Positions 1 through 9,361 of a DNA stretch of 64,000 bases are shown here, one piece after another. Numbering within the stretch: the first letter of the stretch is position 1; every line of letters starts with the position of its first letter. The notes under the pieces were generated by a model, which worked only from the letters and a program-made list of their open reading frames with translations, was not told the origin of the DNA and did no database searches. Source of the DNA: JABSOG01 sp041583135. Its GTDB lineage: Bacteria; Pseudomonadota; Gammaproteobacteria; Enterobacterales; Alteromonadaceae. The stretch covers positions 62,001 through 126,000 of the forward strand of contig JBFHGJ010000003.1 of the NCBI GenBank assembly GCA_041583135.1, given 5' to 3'. The position numbers and the translations under genes are program-made.

Positions 1-180
1 TGATGATGTCAAATGTCATAAATATTCCACCTGTAGTTCTCATAGCACTGTACAGCATTGGCAAAGTTAAGCAAAAAGATGTAAATAGAAAGTGAATTCT
101 AAGGACTTGCTCTATAGTATTATCATTCGAGCTTAGATTGAATCGAGCTATTTTTCATATTTATTTCAGGATCTTGTTTT

Positions 181-1776
181 ATGCGTCGTTGGAATGGTTG
201 GGGTGACGAGTCGAACTCAATGGCTTTGCCCAGTAGTGCTGACACTTTTTTAGCTGAGTTACTTGGCGATGGACATCCCTTAACGGATGCCAGTTTTGAT
301 GAGGTGTGTGCCAAAGTACCTCCAAGTCGTTTACCGCAACATGAATTGGTCTTAACCGATGCGCAGCAACGTGTCCGACATGCACGTGGACAGTCACTGC
401 CTGATTGGTTGGCGATGCGCAGTGGCGAGTTTGATGTTTTTCCCGATGGCGTTGCCTTTCCTGAAAACAATCAAGATGTCAGAGCGCTACTGGCCTACGC
501 CAAAGCCAACGATATTGAGCTGATCCCTTATGGCGGCGGCACCTCGGTTGCCGGACACATTACACCTAAAGCATCCAAAAGGCCGATTTTGACTGTCTCG
601 ATGGCGCGAATGAACCGTCTGTTGGCATTAGATGAGCAAAGCCAGATTGCCACCTTTGGTGCCGGCACGCCCGGCCCGATGGTTGAATCTCAACTCCGAG
701 CCAAAGGTTATACCCTCGGCCATTTTCCCCAGTCTTTTGAACTTTCGACCATTGGCGGTTGGGTTGTAAGTCGCTCAAGTGGCCAACAGTCATTGCGTTA
801 TGGCCGTATCGAACAAATGTTTGCGGGCGGTCAGCTCGAAACTTTTGATGGCACAATGGATATTCCGACATTCCCTGCCAGTTCGGCAGGGCCTGATATG
901 CGCGAACTGATCATGGGCAGTGAGGGGCGCTTTGGGATCTTGACCGAGGTGAAAGTCAGGGTGACGCGCTTGGCTGAAAAAGAGCAGTTCTATGTGACTT
1001 TCTTTCCCAACTGGGAGGCAGCCAAGTCTTTTTGCCAAGAGGCGGCGCAGCAGCGTATCGGCTTGTCTATGCTGAGGGTTAGCAACGCGGTCGAAACGCA
1101 AACACAGTTAAAACTGGCAGGTCATGAGTCGTTGATCGCATGGCTTGAGCGCTATCTGAAGTGGCGTGGCTGTGGTGAACAAAAATGTATGCTGACATAC
1201 GGAATTACCGGCAGTAGCGTGCAAAACCGCGCGACAGCCAAGCAGGTTAATAAGCTGACTCGTCGTTTCAAAGGGGTTGGTACGGGGACTGCCTTGGGGA
1301 AAAAGTGGCAAGGTAACCGTTTTCGCTTGCCGTATTTACGTGAAGCTTTATGGCTTAAGGGCTACGCTATCGATACCTTAGAAACGGCAACTGATTGGCA
1401 AAACGTCAATTGTTTGCAAGATAAGGTCGAGGCTGTCTTGCGAGAGGGTCTTAAAGACGAAAATGAGCCGGTGCATGTGTTTACGCATTTGTCTCACGTT
1501 TATTCTCAAGGCTGTAGTTTGTATACCACTTATCTTTATAAGTGTGCTGAGGATTATCAACACACTTATGCACGCTGGCAGAAACTAAAACATGCTGCTA
1601 GCGAAACCATTGTCAACAATCATGGCACCATCAGTCACCAACACGGAGTGGGCAAAGATCATGCGCCATACCTTGTTGTTGAGAAAGGTGAAAAGGCGAT
1701 GATTGTCCTACGCAAGTTATGCGATCATTTTGATGAAAAACAACAGCTTAATCCTGGAACCTTGCTCGATGATTAA
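181..1776 (+). CDS. FAD-linked oxidase, alkyl-DHAP synthase (AGPS)-like
   Basis: A 531-residue flavoprotein of the FAD_binding_4/FAD-oxidase_C family. It starts with the Arg-Arg-Trp-Asn-Gly-Trp-Gly motif shared with alkyldihydroxyacetonephosphate synthases. The FAD-binding PYGGGTSVAG lies near residue 116, FPQSFELSTIGGW near 182, SHQHGVGKDHAPY near 485, and the C-terminus has the usual NPGTLL. A Shine-Dalgarno-like AGGA at about 169-172 sits 9 bases before the ATG. It heads an operon with a GlpD-like dehydrogenase (8-base overlap) and an FGGY kinase, so the substrate is probably a glycerol- or DHAP-related polyol or ether-lipid intermediate. True ether-lipid synthesis is not shown. Family assignment is firm; substrate is inference. 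Confidence 0.85.
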   Translation: MRRWNGWGDESNSMALPSSADTFLAELLGDGHPLTDASFDEVCAKVPPSRLPQHELVLTDAQQRVRHARGQSLPDWLAMRSGEFDVFPDGVAFPENNQDVRALLAYAKANDIELIPYGGGTSVAGHITPKASKRPILTVSMARMNRLLALDEQSQIATFGAGTPGPMVESQLRAKGYTLGHFPQSFELSTIGGWVVSRSSGQQSLRYGRIEQMFAGGQLETFDGTMDIPTFPASSAGPDMRELIMGSEGRFGILTEVKVRVTRLAEKEQFYVTFFPNWEAAKSFCQEAAQQRIGLSMLRVSNAVETQTQLKLAGHESLIAWLERYLKWRGCGEQKCMLTYGITGSSVQNRATAKQVNKLTRRFKGVGTGTALGKKWQGNRFRLPYLREALWLKGYAIDTLETATDWQNVNCLQDKVEAVLREGLKDENEPVHVFTHLSHVYSQGCSLYTTYLYKCAEDYQHTYARWQKLKHAASETIVNNHGTISHQHGVGKDHAPYLVVEKGEKAMIVLRKLCDHFDEKQQLNPGTLLDD

Positions 1777-3337
1777 AGCGGATACGCGCCAACAGAGCCT
1801 TGCGAGGCTGACGTCGGAGCCCGACTGGGACGTTATCGTCATCGGAGGTGGGGTGGTTGGCGCCGGCGTTTTCAAATATGCCAATCAACTGGGTTTGAAG
1901 GCGCTGCTGCTGGAGCAAAAGGACTTCGCTTGGGGTAGTTCAAGTCGTTCGTCAAAAATGGTTCATGGCGGCCTGAGATATATCGCTGAGGGGCAGATCA
2001 GACTGACCAAAGAGTCGGTGCAAGAGCGCGAACTCTTGATTGAAAAAGCTCAAGGGCTGGTGGCATCAACCAGCTATGTTTTTAGCCATCATCGCAATCA
2101 ATTTCCCGGACGTTTTGCCTTTAATACCTTAATGTGGCTGTACAGTCAGTTTTCTGGGCGTAAACAATATCGCTCGTTATCACCTAACGACTATGCGATG
2201 CTGATGCCGGGCATCAAGCAGGACAAGCTACTTGGGGGCACTCAGTACGTCGATGCTTTGACAGATGACGCCCGGTTGGTGTTTCGTTTAATCCAAGAGG
2301 CTAGGTCCCATGGCGCGGTGGCGCTGAATTATGTCAAAGTGTCATCGTTATTGCGCGATAGTAGTGGGACAGTCACTGGGGTTACCGCAGTTCCGGAGGA
2401 ACTTGAGCAAGGCATTGAGCTTAAGGCTAAGCTAGTTATCAATGCTACTGGCGCATGGGCAAACAAGTTAGACAGTCAAGTGATCATCAGGCCGCTTCGC
2501 GGCAGTCATATCCTAGTGCCCAACTGGCGATTGCCAGTTGCTAGCGTCTTGACGCTGTTGCATCCCAAAGACCGGCGACCAGTGATGATCTATCCTTGGC
2601 AAAATGCGACGCTCATTGGCACTACAGACCTTGACCACGAACAAGACTTGGATATAGAGCCAACTATGACGCGTGAAGAGTTGGACTACATATTTGAGGC
2701 TGTCGAGTCGCAATTCCCCAACACTAAATTGACCGATAAAGATTTGTTGTCGAGCTATGCCGGGGTGAGGCCCATTGTGCTTGACCATCCGATTGACAAA
2801 TCTGTGAGTGCCTCTCATGAGAAACGTGAACACAGCCTATTTGCCCAACCTGGCTTTATTACCGTCACCGGCGGTAAGCTAACAACCTTTAGGATCATCG
2901 CCCACCATGTTATGAACGAGGCGGCAAGCGGGCTTGGATTACAAAAACCTTTGGTACCATTTGCCTTGTTTGAAAATGCTCAAGCATCCCATCAGAAATA
3001 CTATGGCGACTACCTCGCCGGGCGTTTTGGTCGCTTTGTTGAAGCGTTTGTTGGTGAATTTGCAGCGCAGCCCAAACTGATGCAACCGATCCGCTATAGC
3101 AACACTTTATGGGCTGAACTGGTGTACGCAGTGCGATATGAACAAGTTCAGCATTTGGATGATTTGATGCTACGAAGAACGCGCCTAGGCAACGTTTTGC
3201 CGCAAGGTGGCGTTGCCGAACTGCCTCGTATTCAGGCGCTTTGTGCTGAACATTTACCTTGGTCTGAGCAGCAGTGGCAGCAAGAAATTGAACGCTACCA
3301 ACAGATTTGGACGCAACACTACAGCCTACCGCAATGA
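1769..3337 (+). CDS. Glycerol-3-phosphate dehydrogenase/oxidase family protein (GlpD-like)
   Basis: About 522 residues. The N-terminal Rossmann motif DVIVIGGGVVGAGVF near residue 21 binds FAD, followed by the DAO fold with SSRSSKMVHGGLRYI typical of GlpD. Known members oxidise sn-glycerol 3-phosphate to DHAP and pass electrons to quinone at the inner membrane. The ATG at 1769 overlaps the upstream stop by 8 bases; a longer reading from 1703 would start deep inside the upstream gene and is unlikely. It ends in an ATGA overlap with the kinase gene. Because it is locked between an AGPS-like oxidase and an FGGY kinase rather than glpF/glpK, it may be a paralogue devoted to another phosphorylated polyol. 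Confidence 0.85.
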   Translation: MIKADTRQQSLARLTSEPDWDVIVIGGGVVGAGVFKYANQLGLKALLLEQKDFAWGSSSRSSKMVHGGLRYIAEGQIRLTKESVQERELLIEKAQGLVASTSYVFSHHRNQFPGRFAFNTLMWLYSQFSGRKQYRSLSPNDYAMLMPGIKQDKLLGGTQYVDALTDDARLVFRLIQEARSHGAVALNYVKVSSLLRDSSGTVTGVTAVPEELEQGIELKAKLVINATGAWANKLDSQVIIRPLRGSHILVPNWRLPVASVLTLLHPKDRRPVMIYPWQNATLIGTTDLDHEQDLDIEPTMTREELDYIFEAVESQFPNTKLTDKDLLSSYAGVRPIVLDHPIDKSVSASHEKREHSLFAQPGFITVTGGKLTTFRIIAHHVMNEAASGLGLQKPLVPFALFENAQASHQKYYGDYLAGRFGRFVEAFVGEFAAQPKLMQPIRYSNTLWAELVYAVRYEQVQHLDDLMLRRTRLGNVLPQGGVAELPRIQALCAEHLPWSEQQWQQEIERYQQIWTQHYSLPQ

Positions 3338-4884
3338 AACAAGATTACATTCTCGCCATCGACAACGGCACACAAAGCGTAAGAGCTTTAATATTTGATT
3401 TACAAGGTCAGCTGGTGGCCAAAAGCAAGGTGGAACTAGAGCCTTATTTTTCACTCAACCCCGGCTGGGCGGAGCAAGAACCCGACTATTTTTATCAGCA
3501 ACTGGCTAAAGCGTGTCAGCAGTTGTGGGCGACATCTGAGGTCAATAAAAACGATATTAAGGCGGTGGCTCTAACCACCCAGCGTGATACGGTGATTAAT
3601 GTCGATAAACAAGGAAAAGCGCTGCGCCCTGCGATAATCTGGCTTGATCAAAGGCTAGCGGAGATAACCAAGCCAATGCCCTGGTATTGGCGTGCGCTGT
3701 TTAAAGTGGTGGGACAAAGCAAGGCGATTGAATACTTTCGCCGTAAAGCCAAAGCCAACTGGATAGCGCAAAATCAGCCAGAAATTTGGCAAAAAACCCA
3801 CAAATTCTTATTGTTGTCGGGTTACTATACTTACCATCTGACCGGACAATTCAAAGACTCGGTTGGCTGTACCGTCGGATATTTACCGTTTAGCTATCGC
3901 AAGTTGAACTGGGCATCTGCCATGGATTGGAAGTGGCGGACAACTCCGATCACCCGGGAGATGCTGCCAGATCTGGTTGAACCGGGGGAAATGCTGGGCA
4001 ATATCACCGAACAGGCATCAAAGCTGACAGGAATACCACAAGGCTTACCGCTTATTGCCGCAGCATCTGACAAGGCGTGTGAAGTGCTTGGGTCTGGTTG
4101 TATCTCACCTGATGTCGCAAGTTTGAGTTACGGTACCACCGCGACAGTCAACACCAATAACGCACGTTATATTGAGCCGATGCCGTTTATTCCTCCTTAT
4201 CCTTCGGCCATACCACACCAGCACAACTGTGAGGTCATGATTTATCGAGGATTTTGGATGGTGAGTTGGTTCAAAAAAGAATTTGGTCAGCGTGAAATGG
4301 TGCGGGCCAAAAGTTTGGGGGTCGCGCCTGAGAGTTTGTTTGATGAGCTGGTCAACGAAGTGCCGCCGGGATCAATGGGGCTGATGTTGCAACCCTATTG
4401 GTCACCCGGCATTCAAAACTTAGAAGCCAAAGGCGCAATTTTGGGCTTTGGCGATGTACATACCCGTGCCCATATTTATCGTTCGATTTTAGAAGGCTTG
4501 GCTTATGCTTTGCGGGAAGGGAAAGAAAGATTAGAACGGCGCCAAGGCCAAAAGATCACCCGACTTATCGTATCTGGCGGTGGCTCGCAGTCTGACGCGG
4601 CAATGCAACTGACTGCCGATATTTTTAATCTTCCGGCGGAACGTCCTCACACCTATGAAACTTCGGGGTTGGGTGCGGCAATCAATGCGGCGGTCGGTAT
4701 GGGCTTGTATGAGGATTACGAACAAGCCTGTCAGGCGATGACGCGGACAGTCAAAACCTTTGTGCCTGAGGCGAAAAATGTGGCTTTGTATGAGCGCTTG
4801 TATCAGCAGGTCTATCGTAAAATGTATGCGCGGCTTAAGCCTATTTATCGTCAGATTAAGGCGATAACCGGATATCCCGAATAA
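3334..4884 (+). CDS. FGGY-family carbohydrate kinase
   Basis: About 516 residues. The N-terminal phosphate-1 motif AIDNGTQSVRALIFD and the C-terminal ATP-site motif VSGGGSQSDA near residue 413 identify the FGGY sugar-kinase fold. The family includes glycerol, xylulose and ribulose kinases, and the sequence alone does not fix the sugar. The ATG forms an ATGA overlap with the stop of the GlpD-like gene, so the two are translationally coupled. A polyol kinase feeding a GlpD-like dehydrogenase is the most economical reading. No terminator was recognised in the gap after it. Confidence 0.85.
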   Translation: MKQDYILAIDNGTQSVRALIFDLQGQLVAKSKVELEPYFSLNPGWAEQEPDYFYQQLAKACQQLWATSEVNKNDIKAVALTTQRDTVINVDKQGKALRPAIIWLDQRLAEITKPMPWYWRALFKVVGQSKAIEYFRRKAKANWIAQNQPEIWQKTHKFLLLSGYYTYHLTGQFKDSVGCTVGYLPFSYRKLNWASAMDWKWRTTPITREMLPDLVEPGEMLGNITEQASKLTGIPQGLPLIAAASDKACEVLGSGCISPDVASLSYGTTATVNTNNARYIEPMPFIPPYPSAIPHQHNCEVMIYRGFWMVSWFKKEFGQREMVRAKSLGVAPESLFDELVNEVPPGSMGLMLQPYWSPGIQNLEAKGAILGFGDVHTRAHIYRSILEGLAYALREGKERLERRQGQKITRLIVSGGGSQSDAAMQLTADIFNLPAERPHTYETSGLGAAINAAVGMGLYEDYEQACQAMTRTVKTFVPEAKNVALYERLYQQVYRKMYARLKPIYRQIKAITGYPE

Positions 4885-4914
4885 GTTTAGTATTTGATAA
4901 GTATTGTGTTTTAA

Positions 4915-4958
4915 GTGACTGTCTAGATGGTATTGCTATTTTGGCGGGGGTGACTGTC
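4915..4958. repeat. Two copies of the dispersed GTGACTGTC motif in an intergenic gap
   Basis: GTGACTGTC occurs at 4915-4923 and 4950-4958 in the 164-base gap between the FGGY kinase and the secreted nuclease. The same octamer (TGACTGTC/GACAGTCA) recurs across the window; positions are listed in the findings. Confidence 0.6.
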
Positions 4959-5048
4959 CAGCGTCAATTCTGTGCTGAGCATTGCCAAAGCCGCTGGTGG
5001 AGAATAAACTTGACCAACTGGTCAATTATGGCGATTTAAGGGGATTTG

Positions 5049-6821
5049 ATGAAACACTATTTTTGCGGTTTTCTCGCAGCCGCCGGGCTGCTGTTTGTTA
5101 CAGCCGATACACTGGCATCTGTGACCCAATGTGATGTGCAACCTACGCTCATCTCTGACATTCAAGGTAAAGGCTCAGCGTCTTTGCTGCAAGGCAAAAG
5201 TGTTTCGGTCAAAGCGGTTGTCAGTGCGGTGATGCCGGGTCTTGACGGTTACTTTTTGCTAGAAGAAGCCAGTGACTGGGATGGCAGCGATAGAACCTCT
5301 GAAGGGGTGTTTGTTTTTGACAAACACAATAAGCCGCAAGTGGGTGATTTGGTTTCACTGACCGCTCAGGTAAATGAGTTCAAAGGGCTGACTCAGTTGC
5401 ATAAGGTAAGTGCATTTGCCCAGTGTGACAATGGACAAGACATTAAGACAGTCAAGCTCTCGTTGCCGCTTAAACATCATCTTATGCTTGAAAATTACGA
5501 AGGGATGGTGGTTGAGTTTGACCAGCCTTTGACCATCTCCGAGAACTACAACTTGGCGCGTTATGGTCAGTTGCTGTTGTCAAATGGCCGTTTGTTCCAA
5601 CCATCGAATGTGGTCAACCCGGGTGAGGCCGCGCAAAAGCTGGCTAAGTCTAATCAACTTAATCAATTGGTGCTCGATGATGGTTCCAATCAAAAAAATC
5701 CACCGCTTGAACTGGATGCTGATCATCTTTATCGCGTCGGTAACCAAGTCAAAGGGATCAAAGGCGTAGTACATTTTTCCTATGGCAACTACATGCTTGA
5801 ACCAACCGCTCAGTTGCAATATTTGCCAAGCAACCCTCGCCTAGATAAGCCCCAAGTAAACAAGCACGGTACGCTGAGAGTCGCAAGCTTTAACGTGTTA
5901 AATTATTTCAATGGCAACGGTGAGCAAAAAACCTTTCCAACCCAACGTGGTGCCAGCTCGTTGGCGGAGTTCAAACGACAAAATGCCAAAACCATTGCCG
6001 CAATGAAAGCCATCAAAGCAGATGTTTTTGGTTTGATGGAGGTGGAAAACGATGGTTTTGATGAGCACAGTGCCATCTATGAGTTGACCCACAACCTCGC
6101 CGCCGCCAGTGGTGTCAGTTATCGCTTTATCAAGCCCGATAGCGCTCGCTTTGGCGACGATGCCATTACTGTTGGGATGATTTATAACGCCGATAAGGTC
6201 ACACCACTTGGTAAGACAGTCACACTCACTCAATTGCCTTTTGGCGCCAAAAGTCGCTTGCCTATGGCGCAGTCATTTCAACAAAAAGATAACGGTGAGG
6301 TGTTTACCTTAGTCGTCAATCACTTTAAGTCTAAAGGTCGTTGTCCAAAAGATAAAACGGATCCGAATAATGATAAAGGTGATGGTCAGGGGTGTTGGAA
6401 CCAAGCCCGAGTTGAGTCGGCGACACTGTTGACTGATTGGCTTATGGGTCATCCAACAGGGATCAAAGATGATGATATTTTAATTATCGGTGACCTTAAT
6501 GCTTATGCCAAAGAGCAGCCGGTCACTACTATCGAGCAGGCGGGCTATATTAACTTGCTGGAAAAGTTCCAAGGTGCTCAAGCCTACTCTTATGTATATA
6601 AGGGTCTTTCAGGCTATTTGGACCACGCGCTAGGCTCTAAGACGTTGAGCAAGCAGGTTGTGGATGCCGCCGATTGGCATATCAATGCCGACGAAATGCC
6701 ACTGACCGATTACAATATGGAATTCAAAACGCCAAAACAGCAGCAGTTACTGTATAAGCCCAATGCCTTTCGCTCATCCGATCATGATCCGGTGATCATT
6801 GAGCTTAAATTAACGCGATAA
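5049..6821 (+). CDS. Secreted ExeM/NucH-like extracellular endonuclease
   Basis: About 590 residues with a signal peptide (roughly 1-24, ending around LAS). An OB-fold-like stretch at about 30-130 is followed from about 275 by a complete endonuclease/exonuclease/phosphatase domain: ASFNVLNYF, LMEVEND (metal-binding Glu), VVNHFKSKG, IIGDLNAY, LDHALGS and SSDHDPV. ExeM-type nucleases degrade extracellular DNA in biofilms and for phosphate scavenging. The ATG at 5049 follows AAGGGG by 5 bases; an in-frame TTG just before it is less likely. The lamin-tail domain that usually begins ExeM is absent here and is encoded by the next gene. Confidence 0.88.
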   Translation: MKHYFCGFLAAAGLLFVTADTLASVTQCDVQPTLISDIQGKGSASLLQGKSVSVKAVVSAVMPGLDGYFLLEEASDWDGSDRTSEGVFVFDKHNKPQVGDLVSLTAQVNEFKGLTQLHKVSAFAQCDNGQDIKTVKLSLPLKHHLMLENYEGMVVEFDQPLTISENYNLARYGQLLLSNGRLFQPSNVVNPGEAAQKLAKSNQLNQLVLDDGSNQKNPPLELDADHLYRVGNQVKGIKGVVHFSYGNYMLEPTAQLQYLPSNPRLDKPQVNKHGTLRVASFNVLNYFNGNGEQKTFPTQRGASSLAEFKRQNAKTIAAMKAIKADVFGLMEVENDGFDEHSAIYELTHNLAAASGVSYRFIKPDSARFGDDAITVGMIYNADKVTPLGKTVTLTQLPFGAKSRLPMAQSFQQKDNGEVFTLVVNHFKSKGRCPKDKTDPNNDKGDGQGCWNQARVESATLLTDWLMGHPTGIKDDDILIIGDLNAYAKEQPVTTIEQAGYINLLEKFQGAQAYSYVYKGLSGYLDHALGSKTLSKQVVDAADWHINADEMPLTDYNMEFKTPKQQQLLYKPNAFRSSDHDPVIIELKLTR

Positions 6822-7194
6822 TTTACAACTTATTTACATTTTAGGCTCTAGGGAAAGGGCCTAAACTCATGCCAAATATAACCATTCTCTGTTTTAGACT
6901 AGACCATATAAGGCTGTTACTTTTTCAAGAACTACCCAGTGGTCCACTTCAATTACCTTGTTTTTGACAGAAAACTCGGCGTAATCTGAGCAGCTTTGAG
7001 AATAAAAGCTATATTAATCAGATGATTAGCAACTCATGATGAATTGTTTGTGAAAATAATTAACATTTGAGTCACATTTCTAGATTTTTCTGCTAGAATG
7101 CGTCCCAGAAAAGTTAAGCGCTCGCCAGTAGATGCCGCTCAGGTGTCGTGACTGCCGCTGACATTCGGTTGTGTTTTTCGTCGTGGATATAATA
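6822..7194. other. Intergenic region with candidate promoter and weak hairpin
   Basis: A 373-base gap. A short hairpin (TTTAGGC 6840-6846, GCCTAAA 6859-6865) could end the nuclease transcript but has no T-run. A plausible sigma-70 promoter for the next gene is GTCACA at 7071-7076 and TAGAAT at 7094-7099, 17 bases apart, giving a leader of about 90 bases. No gene was seen. Confidence 0.4.
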
Positions 7195-7818
7195 ATGAAC
7201 AAGCTACTTGGGGGGGCATTCGGAGTTATTTTACTTTTGGTGTGTCATGGTGCCGCTGCAACGATAAATAATCTATTTATCTCAGAATATGTAGAAGGTA
7301 GTGGTTACAATAAAGCAATAGAGCTGTTTAACGGCAAGGGCCACACCATTGATTTGTCCGAGTATCAATTGTCTTTATATCTCAATGGCGCCGTTGCCCC
7401 GAGCGTGACCGTTAAACTCTACGGTTATCTTACTCCTCATACGACTTTTGTGGTCGCCAATTCTCTGGCGTCTTCCGAAATTTTAATTGTTACCGACCAA
7501 ACCCACGACAGCCTATGGTTCAATGGTGATGATGTGATTGTGTTGCGTCACAATGACGATATTATCGATAGTTTTGGTCAGGTGGGTATTACCCCTGGGG
7601 CCTTTTGGGGGAGTGGTGACTTAAGTTCGCGTAATCGTACTTTACGTCGTATGGCCATGGTCGCAACACCTGATACCGATGTGCATGATGAGGTTGATTT
7701 TTCCGCTCAGTGGCGTGGTTATAGTGAAAACAGCTTTGACGGCTTAGGCACTTTCATCAAATACAGCGCCCAAGCCTGCACTGAGATCAAGCGCGCGATG
7801 TGGAACTGTGCGCCTTAA
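7195..7818 (+). CDS. Secreted lamin-tail-domain (LTD) protein
   Basis: About 207 residues: signal peptide at 1-24 (ends around GAAA), then a single LTD domain beginning LFISEYVEGSGYNKAIELFN, the N-terminal module normally fused to ExeM-type nucleases. It continues through YLTPHTTFVVAN and WFNGDDVIVLRH. No nuclease domain follows. Placed directly after the LTD-less nuclease, it may act as a separate partner or a substrate- or surface-binding module. The start at 7195 is preferred because the alternative at 7171 lengthens the signal peptide unnaturally. The 3' end overlaps the convergent MFS gene by 32 bases. Confidence 0.8.
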   Translation: MNKLLGGAFGVILLLVCHGAAATINNLFISEYVEGSGYNKAIELFNGKGHTIDLSEYQLSLYLNGAVAPSVTVKLYGYLTPHTTFVVANSLASSEILIVTDQTHDSLWFNGDDVIVLRHNDDIIDSFGQVGITPGAFWGSGDLSSRNRTLRRMAMVATPDTDVHDEVDFSAQWRGYSENSFDGLGTFIKYSAQACTEIKRAMWNCAP

Positions 7819-9067
7819 GGGTTTCTTGTTTGATAGGTATGGTCATTTTGAAATGGTAAATGGCGGCGATCAGTACCACTAGCGTCAATGGCATACTGAC
7901 ATAAATCACGACCGCCCAACTGGCCTTAAACAGCAACCAACCTGCCAATAGCGAAAATAATCCTTGTGAGAAAAAGACCAAAGAGTCGTTAAGTGCCTGA
8001 ACCTTATGGCTTTCGGCGCTGTTATAGCTGTGTGGTAATAAGGCGGTGCCGGTGAGAAACAGAAAGTTCCAACCCAGCCCCAATAAGACCAGCGCCCACC
8101 AATAATGCATCAATGCTTGTCCGCTCAATGCAATCATGGCGACCACTAGATAGATCAAAGCGCCACTGAGCATTAAGACCTTTAGACCGAGCTTGCGGGT
8201 TAAATAAGGGGTGATCAGAGATGGTAAATACATGGCGGCAATATGGCTTTGTATGACCCACTTGGTATGCTCAAGAGAGTGGCCATTGACTTGGTGCATA
8301 CTCAGTGGTGTGGCCGTCATGATGTAGCTCATCAGGCCGTAGCCGACAGCGCCGCTGATCACCGCGATAACAAATATCGGCTGTTTGACGATAACTCCAA
8401 GCGGTCGTGGGGCTTCCGCCATATTGTGATGAGAGATCACGGGGTTTTGAAAAAACCACAAAATTACTGCTGAGCAAAACACCAAAATCGCGATGGCGAC
8501 AAATGAACCGGCATAGCCTTGAGGCGAGTCTACTATCCAATGGCGAGCTTTAAGAACGACCTCGGGGCCGATGAGAGCTGCGAATATGCCGGCAAACAAG
8601 AGTGTCGATAAGACTTTGGCGGTATCAATATTGTCTGTAACGCTCTCAATTGCAGCAAAACGCAATTGTTGGATGAAGGCCATGCTCATGCCAAAACAGA
8701 CACTGCCTGCCAGTAGCCAATAAAACTGACTGTCGGCTGCTGCTTTGGCGCAAAGTAGTGCACCGCTAAACAAAATACCAAGGCCCAGTAGTGTGGCATT
8801 ACGCCTGCCAAGCTTGCGTGCAATAAAGGCGGCAGGCCAAGCGAAAATGCCGGTGGTGAGAATTACGATGGTCAGCGGAACTGTGGCTAAGCTCGGATCG
8901 GGTGCAATTCTGGTTGCCAATAAACCGCCGATAAACACCATTACCGGATACGCCGAAAGTGCCAGCGGTTGTGCCAAAAACAACAGCCAGATATTGCGTG
9001 GCATTTGGCTGAATTTTGCGAGGTAAAAGGTAACGGCCAACAATGCCAGTAAGCTAAGCAACAACAT
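7787..9067 (-). CDS. MFS transporter
   Basis: About 426 residues with roughly 12 hydrophobic segments and the loop 2-3-like motif ARKLGRRNATLLG typical of the major facilitator superfamily. The substrate is not evident. It is convergent with, and overlaps, the LTD gene. It is transcribed in the same direction as the GIY-YIG and FAH genes but is separated from them by only about 20 bases, so co-transcription is possible. Confidence 0.8.
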   Translation of the reverse strand: MLLLSLLALLAVTFYLAKFSQMPRNIWLLFLAQPLALSAYPVMVFIGGLLATRIAPDPSLATVPLTIVILTTGIFAWPAAFIARKLGRRNATLLGLGILFSGALLCAKAAADSQFYWLLAGSVCFGMSMAFIQQLRFAAIESVTDNIDTAKVLSTLLFAGIFAALIGPEVVLKARHWIVDSPQGYAGSFVAIAILVFCSAVILWFFQNPVISHHNMAEAPRPLGVIVKQPIFVIAVISGAVGYGLMSYIMTATPLSMHQVNGHSLEHTKWVIQSHIAAMYLPSLITPYLTRKLGLKVLMLSGALIYLVVAMIALSGQALMHYWWALVLLGLGWNFLFLTGTALLPHSYNSAESHKVQALNDSLVFFSQGLFSLLAGWLLFKASWAVVIYVSMPLTLVVLIAAIYHFKMTIPIKQETLKAHSSTSRA

Positions 9068-9088
9068 GCAATTTCCCCTAGGTTTGAT

Positions 9089-9361
9089 TTAGCCCGTATA
9101 AGTGGCTACCAACAGCTCTTTTTTGTGTTTGCTGAGCTTTTTTAATGCCGCTTCGCGTTTCGATGCACAGGCCCTGGAGCTGGCTTGTTCATGATAGACC
9201 AAGTAAACCGGCTGCCTGACTCTGGTGTACTTGGCGGCCAGTTTACCATTGCTATTGTGCTCTTTGATGCGCCTTTGTATGTCGGTGGTTATGCCGGTAT
9301 ATAAAGAGTTGTCGGCACAACGTAGCATGTAGACAAACCAAGATTGTGACGGTTCATCCAT
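9089..9361 (-). CDS. GIY-YIG domain protein (YhbQ/UPF0213-like)
   Basis: About 90 residues. WFVYMLRCADNSLYTGITTDIQRRIKEHN contains the GIY-YIG core in its Tyr-x-Leu / Tyr-Thr-Gly form, with the conserved Arg and Glu. Known relatives such as YhbQ act on damaged or branched DNA. The ATG at 9361 gives the family length; upstream in-frame codons lie inside the FAH gene. It overlaps the end of the FAH gene by 8 bases, indicating coupling. Confidence 0.8.
   Translation of the reverse strand: MDEPSQSWFVYMLRCADNSLYTGITTDIQRRIKEHNSNGKLAAKYTRVRQPVYLVYHEQASSRACASKREAALKKLSKHKKELLVATYTG

Noticed and set aside
5580..5819. Antisense reading frame inside the nuclease gene, and many similar shadow frames elsewhere
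   Set aside because: They lie opposite or within strongly supported genes, have no recognisable protein family, and lack their own start signals.
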